A stretch of 6,747 bases of DNA from NCBI GenBank assembly GCA_020027805.1, contig JAHKKQ010000118.1:1-6747 (forward strand), in the 5' to 3' direction. Shown in pieces: positions 1 to 5,395 of this stretch (positions are counted from its first letter, which is position 1; the number at the start of each line of letters is the position of its first letter). The notes beneath the pieces were generated by a model. It saw nothing but the letters and a program-made list of their open reading frames with translations. It ran no database searches and was not told the DNA's origin. Made by a program: the position numbers and the translations under genes. This DNA is from Candidatus Dadabacteria bacterium (GTDB lineage Bacteria; Desulfobacterota_D; UBA1144; Nemesobacterales; UBA2774).

Positions 1-151
1 CGAAGGACGGCTGATTTACGTATAGTCAACATAAGTAATATTATCGGACATTGGCCTAATATAGCTTTTCAATACGTGGCATCCTTCCTTAAATCGATAT
101 CGGCATGGTGCTTCCGGATTTATAAACAGGGGTGGATCAGAGAAACAGCGC

Positions 152-601
152 TCAGATATCCCGGCAGTCTTTGCAGATGCCGTTGAGCAAAATCGAGTAG
201 CCCTTGATGTGGTAGTCGCCGAGGGTCTTGTCGGAAACGTCGAGCGTCGAAAGCGACTCGTCGTATATGTCCTCGACCTTCTTGCACTCGGTGCACACGA
301 TGTGGTTATGCGGGGTGAGGTTCGCGTCGTAGCGCGCGGCGTTGTAGAGCACGTTCACTACCGATATAAGGCCGAGCTTTTCGAACGTTTCCAGAGTCCT
401 GTAAACGGTCGTGAGAGAGATGTTAGGATAATAGTCCTTTATCTTCTTGTAAATCGTCTCCGTGCTCGGGTGCTGGTCGGTCGACGCAAGCTCCTTGTAT
501 ATGGCAATCCTCTGCGGAGTTACCTTTATACCGAGCCCCTTGCTCCGGTCGATAAACTCGTTCACGCGCCCCCTAATCATCTCTTCGTTGATGAAACTCA
601 T
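152..601 (-). CDS. perR: PerR-like Fur-family transcriptional regulator
   Basis: Metal-dependent DNA-binding repressor of the Fur superfamily, 149 aa from the chosen start (B. subtilis PerR is about 145). The N-terminal winged helix includes VTPQR and the recognition helix around SLTTVYRTLETFEKLGL (residues 62-78). The C-terminal half carries two CxxC pairs (C103/C106 and C143/C146), the structural zinc site. The regulatory-metal ligands align with PerR: H44 (in QHPS), D92 (in RYDAN), H98 and H100 (in PHNHIVC), D111 (in VEDIYD). Asp at both the D92 and D111 positions, where classical Fur usually has Glu, favours a peroxide-sensing PerR over an iron-sensing Fur; this is inference from known families. 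In-frame ATGs also lie at 611-613 and 617-619, but the only good Shine-Dalgarno (GGAG, six bases upstream) serves the ATG at 599-601, and the predicted transcript begins near 615. It is divergent from eda. No peroxidase or iron-uptake gene is adjacent, so targets are unknown. Confidence 0.9.
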   Translation of the reverse strand: MSFINEEMIRGRVNEFIDRSKGLGIKVTPQRIAIYKELASTDQHPSTETIYKKIKDYYPNISLTTVYRTLETFEKLGLISVVNVLYNAARYDANLTPHNHIVCTECKKVEDIYDESLSTLDVSDKTLGDYHIKGYSILLNGICKDCRDI

Positions 602-607
602 ACTATG

Positions 608-611
608 CTCC
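608..611 (-). promoter_or_regulatory. Shine-Dalgarno that sets the regulator start
   Basis: GGAG on the minus strand with six bases before the ATG at 599-601. The two upstream in-frame ATGs lack such a site, and the outermost lies at or before the predicted transcription start. This supports the shorter 149-aa product over the 155-aa one. Confidence 0.6.
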
Positions 612-621
612 ATGGCCATTA

Positions 622-650
622 ATTATACATGATAAAACATCCTGTGTAAG
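622..650 (-). promoter_or_regulatory. sigma70-type promoter of the PerR-like gene
   Basis: Minus-strand -10 TATAAT (622-627, perfect) and -35 CTTACA (645-650, 4 of 6 to TTGACA) with a 17-base spacer. The predicted start near 615 gives a leader of about 14 bases containing the GGAG site. A short dyad, TTAT-N5-ATAA (623-635), overlaps the -10. It could take part in autoregulation, but its spacing is not that of a canonical PerR box. Confidence 0.55.
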
Positions 651-675
651 AAATCAATAAGGCACAGCCATTAAT

Positions 676-690
676 GGATAAATTTTATCC
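676..690. promoter_or_regulatory. candidate Fur/PerR-type operator (7-1-7 inverted repeat)
   Basis: GGATAAA-T-TTTATCC is a perfect 7-1-7 inverted repeat in the divergent gap between the PerR-like gene and eda. Fur-family boxes are commonly written as 7-1-7 repeats (Fur TGATAAT-N-ATTATCA; PerR TTATAAT-N-ATTATAA). This site keeps the GATAA/TTATC core, matching the Fur form at 10 of 14 arm positions. It lies 25 bases upstream of the regulator's -35 and about 60 bases before the eda start, so it could act on either gene. Binding by the adjacent regulator is inferred. Confidence 0.5.
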
Positions 691-749
691 GCTGCCCCGA
701 ACATGGCCGGGAAAACTTGCATCTATCAGCCCGAGCCTGTTAACTTGTA

Positions 750-1382
750 ATGGTGAAAAGCCTCGAAGTCATCAGAAAGCACAAGGTCTTCGCCGTGATA
801 CGGGCGGAGAACACGGAGTCGGCGCTCGACTTCGCGGAGGGCTGCATAAAGGGCGGGCTCAGGCTCATAGAGATAACCTTCTCCTTCCCCGGGGCCGAGG
901 AAGCGATATCGGCATTAAGCGGCAGGCTCGGGGTGCTCGTCGGGGCCGGGACAGTGCTCGATACGGACATGGCCGGGCGGGCCCGGAAGGCGGGGGCCGC
1001 ATTCCTCGTGTCGCCCCACACGGATAAGGACCTCATCGGGTACGCGAAGGATAACGGCATGGTCTCGATTCAGGGCGCGTTCACGTCGTCCGAGATAGTG
1101 AACGCCTGGAAGATGGGGGTGGATATGGTCAAGATTTTCCCCGTGAGCGCCGTCGGGGGCGCGTCCTACGTAAAGGCGATAAAGGAGCCGCTCCCGTTCG
1201 TCGACATAATGACGACGGGCGGGGTGAGTCTCGACAACTTCGCCGACTTTATTAAGTCCGGGGCGTCGGCCGTGGGGGTCTCGAGCGCGCTCCTCGGGAA
1301 GGGCGGGAGGATAGACCCGGGCGTCATAGCGGAGAACGCGTCTAAATTCGCCGTAAAAATAAGGGAGCTCGACAAGGGGTGA
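750..1382 (+). CDS. eda: 2-keto-3-deoxy-6-phosphogluconate (KDPG/KHG) aldolase
   Basis: Class I aldolase, 210 aa, cleaving 2-keto-3-deoxy-6-phosphogluconate to pyruvate and glyceraldehyde-3-phosphate, the last step of the Entner-Doudoroff route and of sugar-acid breakdown; cytoplasmic TIM barrel. Visible motifs: AVIRAE (R18), the catalytic Glu in LIEITF (E41), VGAGTVLD (64-71), VSPHTD (87-92), the Schiff-base Lys in MVKIFP (K128), and the phosphate-binding TTGGVSLDN (155-163). The residue matching E. coli Eda R49 is Ser45. The stretch EITFSFPGA resembles the Thermotoga-type enzyme and DgoA-type aldolases more than E. coli Eda, so substrate preference (KDPG, KDPGal or another 2-keto-3-deoxy acid) is not certain. 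The ATG at 750 gives the usual N-terminus, but no clear Shine-Dalgarno precedes it. No 6-phosphogluconate dehydratase gene is next to it. glgA follows in the same direction after 72 bases. Confidence 0.92.
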   Translation: MVKSLEVIRKHKVFAVIRAENTESALDFAEGCIKGGLRLIEITFSFPGAEEAISALSGRLGVLVGAGTVLDTDMAGRARKAGAAFLVSPHTDKDLIGYAKDNGMVSIQGAFTSSEIVNAWKMGVDMVKIFPVSAVGGASYVKAIKEPLPFVDIMTTGGVSLDNFADFIKSGASAVGVSSALLGKGGRIDPGVIAENASKFAVKIRELDKG

Positions 1383-1454
1383 GCCGGCGGCATTTACCGG
1401 TAATATATTTTCTTCAGGTCATTTGAGTTTATCAACACCGCATCATCTGAAAAA

Positions 1455-2957
1455 ATGAAAATACTTTTCGTAGCCTCGGAAATGGAGCCGTTCGCCAAGG
1501 TAGGCGGCCTCGCCGACGTCATAGGAACCCTGCCCAAGAGGCTCGCCTCCCTCGGCTGTGAGGTCAGGGTGGTCATTCCCTATTACAGGAGGGTCAGGGC
1601 GAACCTCTCGAAGCTCGGCATAAAACCCAGGACCGTATCGAAGGAGCTGGTATTCTGCCTCGACTGGCTCCCCGTCAGGGGCAGGATCAAGGAGATCGAA
1701 TTCAACGGCGTCCACGTCGACTTCCTCAAGAACGACGAGTTCTTCGGGAGGAAATACATATACTCCACCCCTCAGGGGGACTTCGCGGACAACGACCTCA
1801 GGTTCGGATTCCTCTCTCTCGGGGCGCTCGAGATAGCCAAGGCGCTCGACTTCAAGCCCGACATCATCCACTGCCACGACTGGCAGACGGCGCTCCTCCC
1901 GATATGCCTCAGGTGGAGGAAGCACCTGAAGGACGACCCGTTCTTCAAGGACTCGCGCGTGGTTTTCACCATACACAACATCTCATACCAGGGTCAATAC
2001 GACAGGAACGTGCTGGACAAGTTCGGACTGCCTGAATTCCTCTTCACCTCGCAGGGGCTCGAGTTCTACGGCAAGGCGAACCTCTTGAAGGGCGGGATCA
2101 TATACTCGGACCTGGTCACGACGGTGAGCCCGACCTACGCCTCCGAGCTCAAGAAGAAGGAATACAGCTACGGCCTCGACGCCGTGCTCAAGTGGGTATC
2201 CAGGAACAGGGACAACCTTATCGGTATCCTGAACGGCATAGACTACGAGGAATGGGACCCTCAAAAAGACGCGGCTATCTGTGAGAGGTACGGCCCGGAG
2301 AGCGTAGACGACAAAAGAAAGAACAAGGAAGCCCTCAGGGAGGAGCTCGGGCTCGACCCGGAAGTGGACAAGCCGCTCCTGGGCGTCGTTTCCAAGCTCA
2401 CGGAACAGAAGGGCATAGACCTCTTCCTCGAATCCATACCCCAGATACTCGACCTGGGTTATCAGGTGGCGGTAGTGGGGGCGGGAGTCGAGAGGTACGA
2501 GCACATGATGGAGAAGGCGAAGAAGAGGTGGAAAAAGAACCTCTCCGTCACTATAGCCGTGAACGACAACGCCCTCGAAAGGAGGGTCTTCGCGGGCTCG
2601 GACATGTTCCTCATGCCTTCCCGGTTCGAGCCGTGCGGACTGGGGCAGATAATCGCGCTCAGGTACGGGGTCATACCCGTCGTCAGGGGGACGGGCGGGC
2701 TGCTCGATACGGTGAGGGACTATACGGAGGACGGGGAGAAGGGTAACGGCTTCGTCTTCTACGAATTCTCCAAGGTCAGCATGCTCGACGCGCTTTTGCG
2801 GGCGATCTCCGTATACGAGGAAAAGGACAAATGGCGGGAGCTCATTTCGAGGGGGATGAGGGAGGACTTTTCATGGAGAAGCTCGGGGAGGGAGTACCTG
2901 AGGATTTACGGCGAGCTGCTCGAGAAAAAGGAGCGCATAACCAGCCAGAAGAACTGA
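1455..2957 (+). CDS. glgA: glycogen/starch synthase (GT5)
   Basis: Adds glucose from ADP-glucose to the non-reducing end of an alpha-1,4-glucan; cytoplasmic, glycogen biosynthesis. The protein has 500 aa, close to bacterial GlgA (about 480). The N-terminal GT5 domain starts MKILFVASEMEPFAKVGGLADV, with the nucleotide-sugar-binding Lys15 in KVGGLADV (KTGGLADV in E. coli). HCHDWQT lies at 139-145, followed by a TIHNISYQG motif and LNGIDYEEWDP. The C-terminal GT-B domain has SKLTEQKG (313-320) and SRFEPCGLGQ (389-398), in which E392 corresponds to the conserved catalytic-region Glu377 of E. coli GlgA, then RGTGGLLDTV. No key residue is missing. The ATG at 1455 gives the exact family N-terminus, but the upstream bases lack a good Shine-Dalgarno. 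It may be co-transcribed with eda. No glgB or glgC is visible, so the rest of the pathway lies elsewhere. Use of UDP-glucose cannot be excluded from sequence. Confidence 0.95.
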   Translation: MKILFVASEMEPFAKVGGLADVIGTLPKRLASLGCEVRVVIPYYRRVRANLSKLGIKPRTVSKELVFCLDWLPVRGRIKEIEFNGVHVDFLKNDEFFGRKYIYSTPQGDFADNDLRFGFLSLGALEIAKALDFKPDIIHCHDWQTALLPICLRWRKHLKDDPFFKDSRVVFTIHNISYQGQYDRNVLDKFGLPEFLFTSQGLEFYGKANLLKGGIIYSDLVTTVSPTYASELKKKEYSYGLDAVLKWVSRNRDNLIGILNGIDYEEWDPQKDAAICERYGPESVDDKRKNKEALREELGLDPEVDKPLLGVVSKLTEQKGIDLFLESIPQILDLGYQVAVVGAGVERYEHMMEKAKKRWKKNLSVTIAVNDNALERRVFAGSDMFLMPSRFEPCGLGQIIALRYGVIPVVRGTGGLLDTVRDYTEDGEKGNGFVFYEFSKVSMLDALLRAISVYEEKDKWRELISRGMREDFSWRSSGREYLRIYGELLEKKERITSQKN

Positions 2958-2961
2958 CCAT

Positions 2962-2982
2962 TCCGGCGCGGCCGCTGCCGGA
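2962..2982 (+). other. short hairpin just after glgA
   Basis: TCCGGC (2962-2967) and GCCGGA (2977-2982) can form a 6-bp GC-rich stem around a 9-base loop, five bases after the glgA stop. No T-run follows, so it is not a convincing intrinsic terminator. It may protect the 3' end or be chance in GC-rich DNA. Confidence 0.3.
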
Positions 2983-3000
2983 CGATCCCCCCGGGACCAC

Positions 3001-3016
3001 TGTGTAATATTCCACA
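3001..3016. promoter_or_regulatory. CRP/FNR-like palindrome upstream of the secreted protein gene
   Basis: TGTGTAATATTCCACA is a 16-base palindrome with a single mismatched pair (7 of 8 pairs). Its TGTG-N8-CACA geometry fits the CRP-family consensus TGTGA-N6-TCACA at 8 of 10 defined positions. It lies in the AT-rich gap before the gene at 3127. Binding of a CRP-family regulator is inferred; none is encoded in the window. Confidence 0.35.
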
Positions 3017-3028
3017 ATTCTCACGCCT

Positions 3029-3055
3029 TTGTGCAATAGGATACATTTTTATAGT
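3029..3055 (+). promoter_or_regulatory. weak promoter candidate for the secreted protein gene
   Basis: TTGTGC (3029-3034) and TATAGT (3050-3055, 5 of 6 to TATAAT) lie 15 bases apart. The spacing is short and the -35 poor. The surrounding AT-rich stretch, with TTTTTATA repeated at 3046 and 3065, makes a promoter here likely, but the exact elements are uncertain. Confidence 0.25.
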
Positions 3056-3126
3056 GATCGCAACTTTTTATATGTGGCTCCAGTTTGATATGGTAGGTTA
3101 TAAAACAGGGAGTGAGTATAAAAAAA

Positions 3127-4806
3127 ATGAAACATAAACTTGCAGTTTTCGCTCTGGCTTTTGCGATATTCGCGGGCGGCGAAATGGCTGCGTTCGAGGA
3201 AAAGGCTCAGGCGGGGACCTCGTTCGGCTTCAGCCTCTTTTACAGCTCTCTTTCTCCGTACGGCAGCTGGGTCCCGGTAACCGGATATGGGTACGGATGG
3301 TATCCGGCTCAGGCGGGCACCGGATGGCAGCCGTACCAGGACGGGCAGTGGGTATGGTCCGACCAGGGGTGGACGTGGGTATCCAACGAGCCATGGGGCT
3401 GGGCCACGTACCATTACGGAAGGTGGGTATTCGACAGCTACTACGGATGGACGTGGATTCCCGGGACGACCTGGGCCCCCGCATACGTTTCCTGGTATCA
3501 GTCTCCGGGCTACGTAGGCTGGTCGCCGCTCCCTCCGGACAATAACTTCTTCCTCGAGATCGGCATCAGCTTCGTCAACTACAACTACGGCTATAACGGC
3601 GGGTATTACGGGGGCTACGACGGGTACTACGGCGGCGGACACCACCACAAGCATAAGAAGGGGCATTATTACGACAACGATTATTACGCCCCGGGGGAGC
3701 ATTGCGTTTTCGTCCCGGAGGATAAATTCAACAACAGGAACGCGAAGCTCGTCGCGCTCGACGGCGAGAAGAACCTGACCGTCATGCGGAACGTGAAGAA
3801 CGTCACGAACATCAAGACCGAGAACAACAAGATATACAACTACGGCCCCGACAAATCCGTAATAGAGCGTGCGGTTAAAGGCAAGCTCGAACCGGTCAAG
3901 CTGGTCGACACGGACCTCTCCACATTAAGGGCGGGGAGGAATTTAGACAAAAACAATTACAGGGTCTTCAGGCCCGGTATCGAGAAGAAGCCGGACGAAA
4001 CGCCTTTTAACGGAGGGAGCTCCGTCCTGAGGGGCGTGAAGGGCACGAATGTAAACAAGGACACGGCAATCAAAAACGGTTTTAACGCACAGGACAGAAA
4101 TAACGGGAACGGCCTCGTGCAGCAGAGGACCTTGAATACGGGGAAAAACAAACCCTACGGAAACGTCGAGCCCGACGGCTACGGGGTGATAAGCAGGGAT
4201 CCGGGAAAGCTCAAGAGCGGCTCCGCATTCGACACGCGTAATCGGGGGCAGACCGGGGGTGATACGAACATACCCGTCGGCAAGCCCGCTATAAACGACG
4301 TGAAGCCGTCCACGGCCACCACCAGGAAAAACAATACATATAACGGGCCTGCGATGTATGACAGTCAAAACCGCGCGAGGACCAACGCCTCCGTGAACGA
4401 CGGATTGAGAAAGCAGAAGGCCCCGGCCGCGGAACAAAAACCCGTTAACAGAAACCCCTATAATTACGATTCGATCAATAACGGGGCAACGAACCGGTAT
4501 CCGAATCCGGGGACCAGGCAGGCCTACAACAGGGAGCCGGTACAGCCGAAGAAGAACAACTACAACCCCAACGGCTACGGTGCGAATAGCTACAAAGTGC
4601 AGAAACCGGCGGCACAATATAGACAGCCGAGCCAGAAGCAGTCGAGCGTCTCGACAAACCGGAAGCCGGCCGGTCCGGACAATAACCGGTCCATGAACAC
4701 GGCCCCGCGGCAGTATCCGAGCCCGTCCATGAATACCGGCATGCGGAATTTTAACTCCGGGAACACGAGGTCCTACAACAACGGCTCTTTTGTAAAGAAC
4801 CGATAG
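3127..4806 (+). CDS. secreted Trp-rich DUF6600-type protein with Asn-rich tail
   Basis: 559-aa exported protein of unknown function. Signal peptide: MKHK, hydrophobic stretch 5-18, then a c-region with likely cleavage after AQA (29/30). Residues 48-132 hold 15 Trp in repeated G/W/Y motifs (GWTWVSNEPWGWATYHYGRW, GWTWIPG, VGWSPLPP), the pattern of DUF6600/YXWV-type proteins. Residues 152-187 are Gly/Tyr-rich with a His/Lys cluster (HHHKHKKGH, 172-180). Residues about 195-300 form a more ordered, charged region with KNVTNIKTENNKIYNYG, as in other DUF6600 proteins. From about 300 to the end it is low-complexity, rich in Asn, Arg, Lys, Pro, Tyr and Gln, without Trp or Cys, and likely disordered. 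It ends in Arg with no sorting signal or membrane anchor. An in-frame GTG at 3112 is possible, but AGGGA abuts it with no spacing; the ATG at 3127 gives a clean signal peptide. A terminator follows, so it is probably monocistronic. A cell-surface, matrix or periplasmic structural role is inference. Confidence 0.85.
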   Translation: MKHKLAVFALAFAIFAGGEMAAFEEKAQAGTSFGFSLFYSSLSPYGSWVPVTGYGYGWYPAQAGTGWQPYQDGQWVWSDQGWTWVSNEPWGWATYHYGRWVFDSYYGWTWIPGTTWAPAYVSWYQSPGYVGWSPLPPDNNFFLEIGISFVNYNYGYNGGYYGGYDGYYGGGHHHKHKKGHYYDNDYYAPGEHCVFVPEDKFNNRNAKLVALDGEKNLTVMRNVKNVTNIKTENNKIYNYGPDKSVIERAVKGKLEPVKLVDTDLSTLRAGRNLDKNNYRVFRPGIEKKPDETPFNGGSSVLRGVKGTNVNKDTAIKNGFNAQDRNNGNGLVQQRTLNTGKNKPYGNVEPDGYGVISRDPGKLKSGSAFDTRNRGQTGGDTNIPVGKPAINDVKPSTATTRKNNTYNGPAMYDSQNRARTNASVNDGLRKQKAPAAEQKPVNRNPYNYDSINNGATNRYPNPGTRQAYNREPVQPKKNNYNPNGYGANSYKVQKPAAQYRQPSQKQSSVSTNRKPAGPDNNRSMNTAPRQYPSPSMNTGMRNFNSGNTRSYNNGSFVKNR

Positions 4807-4843
4807 GCTTGCCGGAAAGGACGCGCAGCTTTCGAATATTATA

Positions 4844-4885
4844 AAGGGGCGGCAGTGAAAACGGCCGCCCCTTCTGTTATTATAT
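4844..4885 (+). terminator. intrinsic terminator after the secreted protein gene
   Basis: A perfect 10-bp stem, AAGGGGCGGC (4844-4853) with GCCGCCCCTT (4864-4873), and a 10-base loop, followed by the T-rich CTGTTATTATAT. It lies 37 bases after the stop codon. Read on the minus strand, the same stem is followed by TTTATAATATT, so it could work in both directions, although no minus-strand gene ends here. Confidence 0.8.
4855..4883 (+). promoter_or_regulatory. promoter candidate overlapping the terminator
   Basis: GTGAAA (4855-4860, 4 of 6 to TTGACA) and TATTAT (4878-4883, 5 of 6 to TATAAT) have a 17-base spacer. The -35 lies in the terminator loop and the -10 in its T-rich tail. The first purine downstream is G4893, the first base of the next gene's GTG codon, which would give a leaderless transcript. 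The call is tentative. Confidence 0.3.
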
Positions 4886-4892
4886 CCCCCCT

Positions 4893-5288
4893 GTGACCGA
4901 ATCCCCCGAAAACCGTTCAGTCATAAATGTCTCGGATATAGACGAGTTCCTGGCCGCGCGGTTTCTCGAAGGCGGCGGGGACCCTCTCTCTTTTTCGGTT
5001 CGCCGCGAAGGGCGTGACGGCGGTATTTCCATCTCCGGGGCGGATACCGCTCCGTGGCCCGGCGGAGGGGAGGGGGTCGATTTCGAGCTCTCAACCTGCG
5101 AGTGCAGGGGGCTCGATTCGGACGACGTAGGCGTCTATATCGGCAGGCCCGTCTATACGAGCTCGGCCTACGAGTTCTTCGACTTCATACTCGGATACCT
5201 CTCTTCCTTCGACTGTCTTATCGAATTCACCGGAAATGCCTGGTGTATAAGGGTCGTGAATGCGGTATTAGAGCGTAGGGGAGATTGA
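4893..5288 (+). CDS. hypothetical protein, 131 aa
   Basis: Not recognised. The reading frame keeps the GC-rich third positions of the neighbouring genes over its whole length and ends just before the REPIN, which supports a real gene. The product is acidic and soluble-looking, with no signal peptide or membrane segment. An N-terminal part (SVINVSDIDEFLAARFLEGGGD) precedes a Gly-rich middle; then come a CEC pair (STCECRG, about residue 70), YIGRPVYTSSAYEFFDFILGYL, and a C-terminal segment IEFTGNAWCIRVVNAVLERRGD. The F/Y/W-rich second half suggests a compact alpha/beta fold. The GTG at 4893 has no Shine-Dalgarno (a C-run precedes it), so the true start could differ or the mRNA could be leaderless. 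It is convergent with mqnC. No function is proposed. Confidence 0.6.
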   Translation: MTESPENRSVINVSDIDEFLAARFLEGGGDPLSFSVRREGRDGGISISGADTAPWPGGGEGVDFELSTCECRGLDSDDVGVYIGRPVYTSSAYEFFDFILGYLSSFDCLIEFTGNAWCIRVVNAVLERRGD

Positions 5289-5310
5289 CGTATTCGGGAA
5301 TCTCGTCTTT
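5281..5310 (+). terminator. weak terminator candidate after the 131-aa gene
   Basis: GAGATT (5281-5286) pairs with AATCTC (5299-5304) around a 12-base loop, followed by GTCTTTTCT. The stem is short, AT-containing and overlaps the stop codon, so the call is weak. The adjacent REPIN hairpins may matter more for 3'-end formation. Confidence 0.3.
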
Positions 5311-5314
5311 TCTG

Positions 5315-5378
5315 TCGCGGCTGGAAGCCGCTCCTACGGAGTTTGTGAACGTTTTGTAGGAGCGCCATCCTGGCGCGA
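5315..5378. repeat. REPIN-like pair of inverted REP hairpins
   Basis: Two 23-base REP-type units in inverted orientation, 18 bases apart: one at 5315-5337 (read on the minus strand) and one at 5356-5378 (plus strand). Each begins GTAGGAGCG when read from its head, has a 6-bp stem with a TCC loop and ends GCGA. The GTAG head is the hallmark of REP elements mobilised by RAYT (TnpA-REP) transposases. The units differ at only four of 23 positions, and these form two compensatory base-pair swaps (unit positions 10/18 and 12/16), so both stems stay perfect. It lies between convergent gene ends, a typical REP location. No RAYT gene is in the window. Confidence 0.85.
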
Positions 5379-5395
5379 TTATATGAAGTAGAGCA

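Noticed and set aside
36..43. TAATATTA palindrome in the left gene-free stretch
   Set aside because: Eight bases in an AT-rich region with no promoter or gene nearby; not distinguishable from chance.
623..635. TTAT-N5-ATAA as a PerR box over the regulator's -10
   Set aside because: The arms are only 4 bp and the spacing differs from the canonical TTATAAT-N-ATTATAA; kept only as a note on the promoter.
1443..2504. Two long minus-strand open frames opposite glgA
   Set aside because: They lie wholly within a full-length conserved GT5 gene and arise from GC-rich third positions.
2968..2975. GCGGCCGC palindrome after glgA
   Set aside because: A rare restriction-site sequence, but expected occasionally in GC-rich DNA and explained as part of a hairpin loop.
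3120..3127. A8 run at the secreted protein start as a phase-variation tract
   Set aside because: Too short to be a convincing contingency locus; an A-rich stretch before a start codon is common.
3049..3702. Long minus-strand open frame opposite the secreted protein gene
   Set aside because: It is antisense to a gene with a signal peptide and recognisable domain; its Val/Arg/Pro-rich product mirrors the Tyr/Gly codons of the real gene.
3943..4617. Minus-strand open frame of 224 codons within the tail of the secreted protein gene
   Set aside because: Low-complexity Val/Arg product, shadow of the Asn/Lys-rich sense frame; no start signals.
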